From: Kitasatospora sp. Root107
GTDB taxonomy: Bacteria; Actinomycetota; Actinomycetes; Streptomycetales; Streptomycetaceae
Direction of reading: 5' to 3'
NCBI RefSeq assembly: GCF_001424875.1
Contig: NZ_LMCT01000004.1
Coordinates: 27,000-90,999, forward strand
Length of the DNA: 64,000 bases
Made by a program: the position numbers and the translations under genes. The notes under the pieces are model-generated. The model was given only the letters and a program-made list of their open reading frames with translations, was not told the origin of the DNA and did no database searches. Positions 39,956 through 48,785 of the stretch are shown piece after piece; within the stretch, counting starts at the first letter, position 1, and every line of letters starts with the position of its first letter.

Positions 39956-42379
39956 GTGACCAAGTCCACCGCTCCCCGCCGTTCCCGCCGCAGCCTGCTG
40001 CGTGCGGCCGTCCTGCCCGTCGCCGTGGCGGGTTCGCTCGTGCTCGCCCCGCTCCCGAGTGCCCTCGCCGCGCCCTCGGCCGACGTGGTGATCTCCGAGG
40101 TGTACGGCGGCGGTGGCAACTCCGGTGCCACGCTGAAGAACGACTTCATCGAGCTGGCCAACAAGGGCGGCGCGGCCTTCGGCCTGGCCGGGTACAGCGT
40201 GCAGTACCTGCCGGGCGCCCCGAGTGCCGGTTCGAAGTGGGGCGTCACCGCGCTGACCGGCTCGGTCGCCCCCGGCGGCCGCTACCTGATCGCGGCGGCC
40301 GCCGGCACCGGCGGCACCGTGGCGCTGCCCACTCCGGACGCCACCGGCACCCTGACGCTCTCCGGCACCAGTGGCACGATCGCGCTGGTCCAGGGCACCG
40401 ACCCGCTGACCTGCAAGACCGCCGCCGACTGTGCCGCCGACCCGCGGATCAAGGACCTGGTCGGCTTCGGCACCGCCGTGGTCCGGGAGGGTTCGGGCCC
40501 GGTCACCGGAGCGAGCAACACCGCCTCGGTGGCGCGTACTTCGGGCCTGCCCGACACCGACGACAATGCCGCCGACCTCAAGGCCGGGGTGCCGACCCCG
40601 GTCAACTCCGCCGGTGAGGCGCCCGAGGGCGGCGACACCCCGACCGGTCCGGTCGAGCCGGGCAGCGTCCGGATCCACGACATCCAGGGCAGCACCCGGC
40701 TGTCGCCGAAGACCGGCAAGACCATCGCGGGCATTCCCGGCATCGTCACCGGTGTGCGCACCTACGGCTCCAAGGGTTTCTGGATCCAGGACCCGACCCC
40801 GGACGCCGACCCGGCCACCAGCGAGGGCCTGTTCGTCTACACCGGCAGCACCCCGACCGTGGCGGTCGGCGACTCGGTGCTGGTGACCGGCAAGGTCGCC
40901 GAGTACTACCCGGCGTACAGCGCGGGTGGCCAGTCCATCACCCAGCTGACCGCACCCGCCGTCACGGTGCTCTCGGCCGGCAACGCGGTGCCCGCGCCGT
41001 TCGTGCTGGACTGCGACAGCATCCCGGCGGCGTACGCTCCGGACGCGGCCGGCGGCAGCATCGAGGGCCGCACGCTGGCGCCCGCCGACTACGCGCTGGA
41101 CCGGTACGAGTCGCTGGAGGGCATGAACGTCCGGGTGGAGGACGTCCGGGTCGTGCAGGCCACCGACCAGTACAGCGAGCTCTGGGTGCAGGCCCGCAAG
41201 CAGGACCTCGCCAGCAGCCGTGGTGGAGCGATCTACCTCGGCTACGACAAGCCCAACTCCGGCCGGGTGATGGTCCAGTCGCTGCTGCCGCTGACCGAGC
41301 GTCCGTTCCCGACCGCGAACGTCGGCGACCAGCTGGCCGGGATCACCGACGGCCCGCTGGACTACAACCGCTTCGGCGGCTACACGCTGGCCGCGACCAC
41401 GCTCGGCGCGGTGCAGGACAACGGCCTGCAGCGAGAGGTGACCGACCGGGCGCTGCCCAGCGAGGTCGCGATCGCCACCTACAACGTGGAGAACCTGGAC
41501 CCGAGCGACCCGGACGAGAAGTTCGCCGAGCTCGCCAAGGGTGTGGTCACCAACCTGCGTTCGCCCGACATCATCGTCCTGGAGGAAATCCAGGACAACA
41601 ACGGTGCGGTCAACGACGGTACGGTGGATGCGAGTTCGACGATCGCCAAGTTCACCGCCGCGATCGCCGCAGCGGGTGGCCCGGCCTACGACTGGCGCTC
41701 GATCGCCCCGGAGAACAACAAGGACGGCGGCGAGCCCGGCGGCAACATCCGCAACGTCTTCCTGTTCAACCCGGACCGGGTCACCTTCACCGACACCCCG
41801 GGCGGCACCGCCACCGACGCGGTGGACGTCACCGGCACCGGCAAGTGGGCCTCGCTGACCGCCTCGCCGGGCCGGATCGACCCCGGCAACGAGGCGTGGG
41901 GCTCCAGCCGCAAGCCGCTGGTGGGCGAGTTCAAGTTCCACAACAAGAAGATCTTCGTGATCGCCAACCACTTCAACAGCAAGGGTGGCGACCAGGGTCT
42001 GGACAGCCGCTTCCAGCAGCCGGCCCGCAGCTCCGAGGAGCAGCGGACCAAGCAGGCGGCCGTCGAGCAGGCCTTCGTGGCCAAGCTGCTGGCGGCCGAC
42101 CCGAACGCCCGGGTGGTCTCGGTCGGCGACTTCAACGACTACCAGTTCTCCCCGGCGCTGGCCACCCTCACCAAGGACGGCGTGCTCCGGGACCTGGTCA
42201 ACTCGCTGCCGGCGAGCGAGCGTTACTCGTACGTCTTCCAGGGCAACTCGCAGGTGCTCGACCACAGCCTGGTCAGCCCGGCGCTGAAGCACGTCGAGTA
42301 CGACGTGGTGCACATCAACAGCGAGTTCGCCTCGCAGGCGAGTGACCACGACCCGCAGATCGTCCGCATCAAGCCGTAA
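39956..42379 (+). CDS. Secreted ExeM/NucH-family endonuclease
   Basis: An 807-residue extracellular nuclease that probably degrades DNA outside the cell. The N-terminus is a Tat-like signal (RRSRRSLLRAAVLPV, cleavage near ALAAPSA). A lamin-tail domain follows at about residues 45 to 190 (DVVISEVYGGGGNSGAT), then an OB-fold region at about 235 to 390 (DIQGSTRLSPKTGK), then an endonuclease/exonuclease/phosphatase domain from about 510 with IATYNVENL, LEEIQDNNG, IANHFNSKGGD, VGDFNDYQ and the final SDHDPQIV. All metal and catalytic motifs are intact. GTG at 39956 follows GAGGAG. A strong terminator follows. Confidence 0.93.
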   Translation: MTKSTAPRRSRRSLLRAAVLPVAVAGSLVLAPLPSALAAPSADVVISEVYGGGGNSGATLKNDFIELANKGGAAFGLAGYSVQYLPGAPSAGSKWGVTALTGSVAPGGRYLIAAAAGTGGTVALPTPDATGTLTLSGTSGTIALVQGTDPLTCKTAADCAADPRIKDLVGFGTAVVREGSGPVTGASNTASVARTSGLPDTDDNAADLKAGVPTPVNSAGEAPEGGDTPTGPVEPGSVRIHDIQGSTRLSPKTGKTIAGIPGIVTGVRTYGSKGFWIQDPTPDADPATSEGLFVYTGSTPTVAVGDSVLVTGKVAEYYPAYSAGGQSITQLTAPAVTVLSAGNAVPAPFVLDCDSIPAAYAPDAAGGSIEGRTLAPADYALDRYESLEGMNVRVEDVRVVQATDQYSELWVQARKQDLASSRGGAIYLGYDKPNSGRVMVQSLLPLTERPFPTANVGDQLAGITDGPLDYNRFGGYTLAATTLGAVQDNGLQREVTDRALPSEVAIATYNVENLDPSDPDEKFAELAKGVVTNLRSPDIIVLEEIQDNNGAVNDGTVDASSTIAKFTAAIAAAGGPAYDWRSIAPENNKDGGEPGGNIRNVFLFNPDRVTFTDTPGGTATDAVDVTGTGKWASLTASPGRIDPGNEAWGSSRKPLVGEFKFHNKKIFVIANHFNSKGGDQGLDSRFQQPARSSEEQRTKQAAVEQAFVAKLLAADPNARVVSVGDFNDYQFSPALATLTKDGVLRDLVNSLPASERYSYVFQGNSQVLDHSLVSPALKHVEYDVVHINSEFASQASDHDPQIVRIKP

Positions 42380-42386
42380 CGGCAGC

Positions 42387-42432
42387 AACGGTAGTGCCCC
42401 GGACCGCAGTTGAGGTCCGGGGCACTACCGTT
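42387..42432. terminator. Bidirectional terminator hairpin
   Basis: A perfect 19-bp stem (42387-42405 with 42414-42432) with an 8-nt loop lies between the convergent nuclease and GDSL genes. It has short A and T tracts on each side, as in factor-independent terminators for both strands. Confidence 0.92.
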
Positions 42433-42451
42433 TCGGTGGGCGGTGGAGGCG

Positions 42452-43372
42452 TCAGTGGCCGAGGGTGCGCAGCACCGTGTCGGCCATCACCCGCTCACCG
42501 GCCGCGTTCGGGTGGAACGGCGCGGCGGGGGACTGCGGCAGCAGGCCCTCGATCCAGGGGTTGTCCGAGCAGGCGTCGTGCCCCTTGGTCGGGCCCGCCG
42601 TGTCCACGTAGGTGACGCCGTTCGCGGCGGCGGTCCGGGCCAGCATGGCGTTCAGGTCGCTCAGCACGCCGTGCAGGTACTCGACGTCGCCGGGGGTGAC
42701 CGGCTGGCGGTTGATGCAGGCCGCGCCGTTCGAGGGCACCACGGTGGGGTAACCGACCAGCAGGACCTTGGCGTTGGGGGACTTGGCCCGGATCTTGCGC
42801 AGACCGTCCGCGAGCTGCGGCTCGGCGGCGGCGATCCGGGTGCGCAGCTTGTCCTCGCCGTAGACCCACTGGAACTGCCAGTCCTGCCAGACCCAGTGCC
42901 CGTCGGCGTAGACGTCCTTGCACGGGGTGCCGAAGGGGTTGACCACGGCCCCGCCGACGCAGGTGGCGATCAGCTCGGCGACGCCGAGGTCGCTGACCCC
43001 GAGGTCATTGCCGCCGATGCCCAGGGTGACCAGCGCGGTGTCCGCCCTGAGGGCGTTCAACTGCGGCTCGTAGAGACCGTACTGGGCCTCGTTCAGGTGC
43101 TTCACCTTGGCGGCCGAGCAGGTGACGTCGGTGTACGTGGTGCTCTGCAGTGCGGCGGCCACCAGGTGGCCGTAGTTCTGGTCCGAGCGCAGGCAGAGCC
43201 CGCCGGACTGGTTCGGCACCAGGGCGCCGGCCGCGTACGAGTCGCCGAGTGCGACGTACGGGCCCGCGCCGGTCCCGGCCTGGGCGGTGGGGGCGGTCAG
43301 CGCACCGACGGCGGTGGTCGCCAACAGGGCGCCGAGCAGGGCGGGGAGACGCTTTCGGGCATGGCTGAGCAC
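42452..43372 (-). CDS. Secreted SGNH/GDSL hydrolase
   Basis: A 306-residue secreted esterase or lipase. Signal peptide to about residue 32 (ending AQAG). The four SGNH blocks are seen: GDSYAAG (Ser about 45), GIGGNDLG, and the C-terminal FHPNAAG with Asp/His. Six Cys residues probably form disulfides, as in the S. coelicolor and S. rimosus extracellular lipases. GTG at 43372 follows AGGAGG. Substrate unknown, likely acyl esters. Confidence 0.92.
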   Translation of the reverse strand: MLSHARKRLPALLGALLATTAVGALTAPTAQAGTGAGPYVALGDSYAAGALVPNQSGGLCLRSDQNYGHLVAAALQSTTYTDVTCSAAKVKHLNEAQYGLYEPQLNALRADTALVTLGIGGNDLGVSDLGVAELIATCVGGAVVNPFGTPCKDVYADGHWVWQDWQFQWVYGEDKLRTRIAAAEPQLADGLRKIRAKSPNAKVLLVGYPTVVPSNGAACINRQPVTPGDVEYLHGVLSDLNAMLARTAAANGVTYVDTAGPTKGHDACSDNPWIEGLLPQSPAAPFHPNAAGERVMADTVLRTLGH

Positions 43373-43717
43373 GGTTCCTCCTGAGGGGGTGGAGAGAATC
43401 GGCGGGTGGGTGGGGGCAGATCAGCCGGCTACTACTGGCAAGTAAGTTACTGGCAGGTTAATCAGGCTGTCCAGAGGCCCCGCGGAATTACCGAATATCC
43501 GTCAACTGACCCTGGAATTACGCTCCATGGCGGATCGTTTGGCCACGTATTCCGCTACGGTGCGGAGCGGAAGGAATTCCCGTTCCGGGAATCCGGCGGG
43601 TCGCCCGGGACGGTATTCCGCGAGCGCGCTGCGGCGGGGGGAGGTTACCGGCCGGTTGACCTGGTGGGCCGGAGGCCGCAGAATCCGGACACGCCTGCTC
43701 ACCCTGGAGGATCACCC
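43373..43717. other. Divergent intergenic region between the GDSL and FAD genes
   Basis: This 345-bp gap has no convincing gene. A duplicated TACTGGCA motif at 43432-43458 is described separately. A moderately AT-rich zone (GGTTAATCAGG, CGGAATTACCGAATATCC) runs from 43455 to 43530. The ribosome site GGAGG of the FAD gene is at 43706-43710. Confidence 0.4.
43432..43458. promoter_or_regulatory. Tandem TetR-like half-sites upstream of the FAD dehydrogenase
   Basis: CTACTGGCAAGTAA and GTTACTGGCAGGTTA overlap with a 15-bp period. Each has the TTACT-N4-AGTAA-like symmetry common in TetR operators, with imperfect second halves. They lie between the divergent GDSL hydrolase and FAD dehydrogenase genes; no TetR gene is adjacent. 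Confidence 0.4.
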
Positions 43718-45373
43718 GTGACACTGGACGCCGACGTCATCGTGATCGGAGCCGGGCTGGCGGGCCTGGTCGCCACCGCCGAACTCACCGACGCCGGGCG
43801 GAAGGTGATCCTGCTCGACCAGGAGCCCGCCGCCTCGCTCGGGGGCCAGGCGCACTGGTCGTTCGGCGGTCTGTTCCTGGTCGACTCACCCGAACAGCGC
43901 AGGATGCGGATCCGCGACTCGCACGAGCTGGCCTGGCAGGACTGGCTCGGCACGGCGGGCTTCGACCGTCCGGAGGACGCCTGGCCGCGCCGCTGGGCCG
44001 AGGCGTACGTCGACTTCGCGGCCGGCGAGAAGCGCTCGTGGCTGCACGGACAGGGCGTCAGGTTCTTCCCCGTGGTCGGTTGGGCGGAGCGTGGCGGACT
44101 GCTGGCCAGCGGGCCCGGCAACTCGGTGCCGCGGTTCCACATCACCTGGGGGACCGGTCCCGGCCTGGTCGAGCCGTTCGCCCGGCGGGTGCAGGCCGCC
44201 GCCGCGCGGGGGCTGGTCGACCTGCGGTTCCGGCACCGGGTGACCGGGCTGTCGGCCAGTGCGGGCGCGGTCGACACTGTGACGGGCGAGGTACTGGTGC
44301 CCAGCACGGTGGCCCGGGGCGAGGGCAGCTCGCGGGAGGTGGCCGGCTCCTTCGAGCTGCGGGCGCAGGCGGTGATCGTCACCTCGGGCGGCATCGGCGG
44401 CAACCACGAGCTGGTCCGCAAGGCCTGGCCGGCTCGGCTCGGCACACCGCCCGAGAAGCTGCTCTCCGGAGTCCCCGCGCACGTGGACGGCCTGATGCTG
44501 GGCATCACCGGCGCGGCGGGCGGCCACCTGATCAACGGCGACCGGATGTGGCACTACACCGAGGGCATCGAGAACTGGGACCCGATCTGGGCCAGGCACG
44601 GCATCCGGATCCTGCCCGGCCCGTCCTCACTCTGGCTGGACGCGCGCGGCAAGCGGCTGCCGGTGCCGCTGTTCCCCGGGTTCGACACCCTGGGCACGCT
44701 GGAGCACATCATGACGACCGGTCACGACCACACCTGGTTCGTGCTCACCCAGAAGATCATCGAGAAGGAGTTCGCGCTCTCCGGGTCCGAGCAGAACCCC
44801 GACCTGACGGGTAAGTCGGTCCGGGACGTGCTGCGCCGAGCACTGCCCGGCGCCACCGGGCCGGTCGAGGCGTTCAAGAAGCACGGGGTCGACTTCGTGG
44901 TCGCCGACTCGCTGACCGAGCTGGTCCGGGGGATGAACGCGAAGACCCCGGACACGCCGATCGACGAGGCCGACCTGCGCCACGAGATCGAGGCCCGGGA
45001 CCGCGAGATGGCCAACCCGTTCAGCAAGGACCTCCAGGTGACGGCCATTCACGGTGCCCGCCGCTACCTGGGCGACAAGCTGATCCGGACCGCGTCCCCG
45101 CACCGCCTGCTCGACCCGAAGGCCGGGCCGCTGATCGCGGTGCGGCTGAACATCCTCACCCGCAAGTCGCTCGGCGGCCTGGAGACCGACCTCGACTCGC
45201 GCGTGCTGCGCGCCGACGGCTCGGTGCTCGACGGCGTCTACGCGGCGGGCGAGGCGGCCGGGTTCGGCGGGGGCGGCGTGCACGGCTACCGCTCGCTGGA
45301 GGGCACCTTCCTCGGCGGCTGCATCTTCTCCGGCCGGGCAGCGGGCCGGGCGGCGGCGAAGGCCACCGCGTGA
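43718..45373 (+). CDS. FAD-binding dehydrogenase (fumarate reductase/ketosteroid dehydrogenase-like)
   Basis: A 551-residue flavoprotein of the succinate dehydrogenase/KstD-like superfamily. The FAD-binding fingerprint VIVIGAGLAGLVATAEL is at residues about 7 to 23 and the C-terminal GVYAAGEAAGFGGGGVHGY closes the FAD site. It has no haem or Fe-S motif. GTG at 43718 follows GGAGG by 7 nt. The HAD gene overlaps its stop (GTGA), so the two are coupled. Substrate not known; paralogues are often misnamed 3-ketosteroid dehydrogenase. Confidence 0.85.
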   Translation: MTLDADVIVIGAGLAGLVATAELTDAGRKVILLDQEPAASLGGQAHWSFGGLFLVDSPEQRRMRIRDSHELAWQDWLGTAGFDRPEDAWPRRWAEAYVDFAAGEKRSWLHGQGVRFFPVVGWAERGGLLASGPGNSVPRFHITWGTGPGLVEPFARRVQAAAARGLVDLRFRHRVTGLSASAGAVDTVTGEVLVPSTVARGEGSSREVAGSFELRAQAVIVTSGGIGGNHELVRKAWPARLGTPPEKLLSGVPAHVDGLMLGITGAAGGHLINGDRMWHYTEGIENWDPIWARHGIRILPGPSSLWLDARGKRLPVPLFPGFDTLGTLEHIMTTGHDHTWFVLTQKIIEKEFALSGSEQNPDLTGKSVRDVLRRALPGATGPVEAFKKHGVDFVVADSLTELVRGMNAKTPDTPIDEADLRHEIEARDREMANPFSKDLQVTAIHGARRYLGDKLIRTASPHRLLDPKAGPLIAVRLNILTRKSLGGLETDLDSRVLRADGSVLDGVYAAGEAAGFGGGGVHGYRSLEGTFLGGCIFSGRAAGRAAAKATA

Positions 45374-45897
45374 GCGTGGTTCCGCTGCTCTTCCTGGACG
45401 TCGACGGGCCGATCATCCCGTTCGGGGCGACCGACGGTTACCCGACCTTCGGCACCGGGTACCGGCAGCCCGGCACGAACCCGCTGCTGGACCGGGTCGA
45501 CCCCGCGCTCGGGCCCCGGCTGCTGGCGCTGCCCTGCGAGTTGGTGTGGGCCACGACCTGGATGTCCGACGCCAACGAGTGCCTCGCCCCACTGCTCGGT
45601 CTGCCCGACCTGCCCGTGGTCAGCTGGCCGGAGCCTTCCGAGGACGACGGACGCGGCGGCCTGCACTGGAAGACCCGGACGCTGGTCGCCCGGGCGGCCG
45701 GCCGACCGTTCGCCTGGGTCGACGACGAGATCACCGACGCCGACCGCAGCTGGGTCGAGGCCCACCACCGAGGCCAGGCTCCGCTGCACCGGGTCGACCC
45801 GCGGTGCGGCCTGACGGACGCGGACTTCGCCACCCTCGACGCGTGGCTGCGCCCGCGCGCGGACGGGCCACCGGCGGGTGACCGGTGGCCCGTGTGA
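45370..45897 (+). CDS. HAD-like hydrolase domain protein
   Basis: A 175-residue protein with the first HAD motif DVDGP (LLFLDVDGPIIPF), the second-motif-like WATTWMSDAN and the acidic WVDDEITDAD, typical of small actinobacterial HAD proteins. The first Asp is the expected nucleophile, but a phosphatase substrate is unknown. GTG at 45370 overlaps the upstream FAD gene by 4 bp. The 3' end of the gene contains a strong hairpin (45864-45892). Confidence 0.75.
   Translation: MSVVPLLFLDVDGPIIPFGATDGYPTFGTGYRQPGTNPLLDRVDPALGPRLLALPCELVWATTWMSDANECLAPLLGLPDLPVVSWPEPSEDDGRGGLHWKTRTLVARAAGRPFAWVDDEITDADRSWVEAHHRGQAPLHRVDPRCGLTDADFATLDAWLRPRADGPPAGDRWPV
45864..45892. terminator. Hairpin at the 3' end of the HAD gene
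   Basis: An 11-bp perfect stem (45864-45874 with 45882-45892) with a 7-nt loop overlaps the last codons of the HAD gene and lies 11 bp from the convergent CBS gene stop. It probably terminates both transcripts. Confidence 0.7.
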
Positions 45898-45903
45898 GAG
45901 AGC

Positions 45904-46338
45904 TCAGCGCTTGGCGTAGACGCCGTCCATGAAGTCGACGATCTGCTGGTCCGTCAGCCGGCCGCCGTTCCGGTGACCCATCGCCAGGTCGGCCTCGCTG
46001 ATCATGCCGACCAGCCGGTCGTTGTCGATCACCGGGATCCGGCGGATCTGGTGCTGCTCCATCTTCTTGAGCACCTCGTCCATGTTGTCGTCCGCCCGGA
46101 CGCAGTGCAGGTGGCCGCTCAGCTCCATCGCCTTCATCATGGCCGGGTCCTTGCCCTCCGCGATACATCGGGTGACGATGTCGCGGTCGGTGATGATCCC
46201 CTTGAGCATCTGGTCCTCGCCGCAGATCGGCAGGGCACCGACTCCCATGTCCCGCATCATCATGGCGGCGTCGAGCAGGGTCTGATCGGCCCGGACGCAC
46301 TGGGCACCGGCGTGCATGATGTCGCTTGCCTTGATCAT
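45904..46338 (-). CDS. Tandem CBS-domain protein
   Basis: A 144-residue protein made of two CBS domains: MIKASDIMHAGAQCVRADQT ... GALPICGEDQMLKGIITDRDIV and LHCVRADDNMDEVLKKMEQHQIRRIPVID ... LVGMISEADLA. Pairs of CBS domains bind adenine nucleotides such as AMP or ATP and act as energy sensors. ATG at 46338 follows GGAGG by 7 nt; the longer open frame upstream is a shadow. Similar single-gene CBS proteins in actinobacteria are often stress- or hypoxia-induced, but no such site is visible here. Confidence 0.9.
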   Translation of the reverse strand: MIKASDIMHAGAQCVRADQTLLDAAMMMRDMGVGALPICGEDQMLKGIITDRDIVTRCIAEGKDPAMMKAMELSGHLHCVRADDNMDEVLKKMEQHQIRRIPVIDNDRLVGMISEADLAMGHRNGGRLTDQQIVDFMDGVYAKR

Positions 46339-46501
46339 GAGTTGACCTCCGAGTCGCCCCCGGGAGGTCCGGAGTGCGACTTCGGTCACCATAAGCAGCG
46401 GTGAGAGGGCCCGCACGGCGAGCGAACGGCGCCGGATACCCTCGGCGGTCGGGGGTGCGTCATGCCCCTGAACAGTGCGACTGCCCGTTGGAGGGGAACT
46501 G

Positions 46502-46900
46502 ATGGCTCGTAAGGCCCGTAAGGAAGCCGCCGCCGCGCCGGTGACGGTGACGGTGTGCCGGGGGTGCTGCTGCGGGACGGAGCGACGGCATCCGGAGGTC
46601 GACCACGCGGCGCAACTGGTCCGTCTGAAGGAAGGCGTCGGCGCGTCCGGCCGGGTCCGCGCGGTGCCCTGCCTGGACGCCTGCGACCACTCCAACGTGG
46701 TCGTGGTCAGCCCGTCGGCGGAAGGGCGGGCGGCCGGTGGGCGGCCGGTCTGGCTCGGCTGGGTGCTGGCGGACGACATGCTGGACGAGATCACCGACTG
46801 GGTGAAGGCCGGCGGTCCTGGCATCGCGGAGTCGCCCGGCACGCTCGACCTGCAGGAGTTCGCGGTCTCCCGGCGGGTGCGCGAGGGCCTGCCCGGCTGA
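46502..46900 (+). CDS. (2Fe-2S) ferredoxin-like protein
   Basis: A 132-residue thioredoxin-like [2Fe-2S] protein. The Cys ligands are likely among VCRGCCCG (residues about 18 to 25) and CLDACDHSN (about 56 to 64). The middle VRLKEGVGASGRVRAVP fits the family. It may transfer electrons or act as a chaperone; partners are unknown. ATG at 46502 follows GAGGGG; an upstream GTG (46475) is less likely. The class IV aminotransferase gene follows after 36 bp. Confidence 0.75.
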   Translation: MARKARKEAAAAPVTVTVCRGCCCGTERRHPEVDHAAQLVRLKEGVGASGRVRAVPCLDACDHSNVVVVSPSAEGRAAGGRPVWLGWVLADDMLDEITDWVKAGGPGIAESPGTLDLQEFAVSRRVREGLPG

Positions 46901-46936
46901 GACCCGTCGGGCGTGGGGCCTGGCATGCTGGCGGGC

Positions 46937-47701
46937 ATGGCGGAACTGAACGGCAGGCCGGTACGCCCGGCGGAGCTCCAGGCCCTGGCGCTCACCAACT
47001 ACGGGCACTTCACCACCATGCGGGTGACCGACGGCCGGGTGCGCGGGCTGACGCTGCATCTGGAGCGGCTCCGGCAGGACTGCCTGGCGCTGTTCGGTAC
47101 CGAGCTGGACCTCGGCCTGGTCCGGGAGTACGCGGGCCGGGCGGTGCCGCCGGGGGGTTCGCTGATGCTGAGGGTCACCGTCTTCGACCCCGCGCTCGAC
47201 CTGGCCGGCCTGGCCGGGAAGGCCGCCCCCGCCGTCCTGGTGACGACCCGTCCGGCGGGCGGCACCGAGCTGCCGCCGCTGCGGGTCCGCGCGGTCCCGT
47301 ACGTCCGGGACCTGCCCGAGGTGAAGAGCGTCGGCCTGTTCGGGGCCCTGCACCACCGCCGGTCGGCCCAGCTGGCCGGGTACGACGACGCGCTGTTCAC
47401 CGACCTCACCGGCGCCGTCAGCGAGGGCGGCACCTGGAACCTCGGCCTGATCCGGGGCGGTGAGCTGGTCTGGCCGCAGGCCGCGTACCTGCCCGGCACC
47501 ACGATGCGGTTGCTGGGCCCCGGCCGCACCGAACGGGTCGCTCTCCGGGACCTGCCCGCCTACGACGCGGCGTTCGCCACCAACGCGGCCGTCGGCGTGC
47601 GTCCGATCGCGACCGTCGACGAGGTCGGCTTCGATCCGGCGCACCCGGTGCTCGCCGAGCTCGCCGCCGCCTGGGCCAGGCTCCCGGGTACGCCGCTCTG
47701 A
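46937..47701 (+). CDS. Class IV aminotransferase (branched-chain/ADC-lyase type)
   Basis: A 254-residue fold-type IV PLP enzyme. The Schiff-base Lys is likely the one in LPEVKSVGLF (about 137) and the conserved Glu in AVSEGGTWNL (about 168). This class includes branched-chain aminotransferases, D-amino-acid transaminases and 4-amino-4-deoxychorismate lyases; the short length and TNYGHFTTMRV start suit the lyase-like group, but I cannot fix the substrate. ATG at 46937 is used; ATG 46925 or GTG 46913 are possible. Confidence 0.78.
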   Translation: MAELNGRPVRPAELQALALTNYGHFTTMRVTDGRVRGLTLHLERLRQDCLALFGTELDLGLVREYAGRAVPPGGSLMLRVTVFDPALDLAGLAGKAAPAVLVTTRPAGGTELPPLRVRAVPYVRDLPEVKSVGLFGALHHRRSAQLAGYDDALFTDLTGAVSEGGTWNLGLIRGGELVWPQAAYLPGTTMRLLGPGRTERVALRDLPAYDAAFATNAAVGVRPIATVDEVGFDPAHPVLAELAAAWARLPGTPL

Positions 47702-47710
47702 ACCGGGCGG

Positions 47711-47737
47711 GAGGTTACGGGCCGAGAGGTTACGGGC
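47711..47737. repeat. Short tandem duplication at the end of the membrane-protein gene
   Basis: GAGGTTACGGGC occurs twice (47711-47722 and 47726-47737) with a 15-bp period. The second copy spans the stop codon of the minus-strand gene, so this is a small duplication in the intergenic gap. Confidence 0.6.
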
Positions 47738-48473
47738 TGGGCTTTCCGGCGATCGCGTTGTAGACCTTGATCCGCAGGCGGCGCTGCCAGCCCTCGCGCT
47801 CCTCTCGGACCCGGGCCCGGTCGGCCTTCCGGCTGCCGACCGGGTAGCGGGCCCGCGCCCACGGGGACCCGGGGCGGGCCAGCCGGAGCGCGCCGACCAC
47901 GGCGATCAGGGGGACGAGCATCCCGAGCAGACCGGTGAACGCCTTGCCCTTGCTGAGCGCGACGAGGGCGAAACCCGCGTTGACGGCCACCGTCGTCGCG
48001 TACGTCCAACCGGAGACCGGTGCGCCGTCCGCTGACGCCTCGTCGGCTCCGAACGGGACCGCCCCGAGCAACAGCAACCCGCAGACCGCCGCGCCGAGCA
48101 CCACGGTGTCCACCGAGAGGCGGCCCTCCTCGGACCAGTAGACGTCCCGCAGATGCAGGATCAGTGCGAACTCGTCCAGCACGAGCGCGGTGCCGATACC
48201 GAAGAGCGCCGCCGCGATCTCGGCCCACGGATGCTTGCCGCCGATCGGTGAGGCCAGCCCCAGGCCGCCGATGATCATGAAGACCACGCCGAAGACCACA
48301 TGGTGGATGTGCAGCCCGCCGGGCGTGACGTTCTGCGGCCACCAGGAGACCTCCGCCCGGATCATCCGCACGCTGAACCGGATGAAGAGGAACGCCCCGA
48401 GGAAGCCGAGCAGCAGGAAGAGCAACGGCTGCTTGCCCGGGTCCAGGATCTCCTCCTGGTACCAGGTGCCCAC
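47730..48473 (-). CDS. Conserved integral membrane protein
   Basis: A 247-residue membrane protein of unknown function. It has about five or six hydrophobic segments, a conserved loop GGLHIHHVVFGVV (residues about 53 to 65) whose His cluster could bind a metal or quinone, and an Asp/Glu-rich segment LVLDEFALILHLRDVYWSEEGR. The C-terminus is a basic cytosolic tail. Related proteins occur widely in actinobacteria, without known role as far as I recall. GTG at 48473 lies three bases after the stop of a possible small gene. Confidence 0.75.
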   Translation of the reverse strand: MGTWYQEEILDPGKQPLLFLLLGFLGAFLFIRFSVRMIRAEVSWWPQNVTPGGLHIHHVVFGVVFMIIGGLGLASPIGGKHPWAEIAAALFGIGTALVLDEFALILHLRDVYWSEEGRLSVDTVVLGAAVCGLLLLGAVPFGADEASADGAPVSGWTYATTVAVNAGFALVALSKGKAFTGLLGMLVPLIAVVGALRLARPGSPWARARYPVGSRKADRARVREEREGWQRRLRIKVYNAIAGKPSP

Positions 48474-48476
48474 GGG

Positions 48477-48608
48477 TCAGACCTCGCACTCGGCCGGCCG
48501 GGTGGGCTCGGCGGGTCGGCCGCGCCGGGTCCGGGAGAAGATCAGGAGCAGCCGCTTGCGCCAGTCGGGGCCTGCCGCTGCCGTCTCCCCGGTCTGATCA
48601 GATCTCAT
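48477..48608 (-). CDS. Possible small protein upstream of the membrane protein
   Basis: A 43-codon frame (start ATG 48608) ends three bases before the membrane-protein start. It is basic in the middle (DWRKRLLLIFSRTRRGRP) and acidic at the end (AECEV). There is no ribosome site, so it would need to be leaderless or re-initiated. The close spacing argues for translational coupling, but the frame could also be spurious. Confidence 0.3.
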   Translation of the reverse strand: MRSDQTGETAAAGPDWRKRLLLIFSRTRRGRPAEPTRPAECEV

Positions 48609-48785
48609 GTGTCGATGCTGGCACCGGCGCAGACCGCGCGCAGTGCGACGGTGCCGCTGCGGTTCGCCGTCGATCCGGCATTCGTGGCACCGGTTGGTCC
48701 GCCGGCCGTGGCCCCGATCGACGGAGGGCCTGAGCGGGACCACAGCAGCCGGGGTACCGCGCCCCGGCTGCTGGTGTGTGCGCCG

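Noticed and set aside
39860..42388. An 842-codon antisense frame over the secreted nuclease
   Set aside because: Shadow of the ExeM/NucH gene; no coherent domain.
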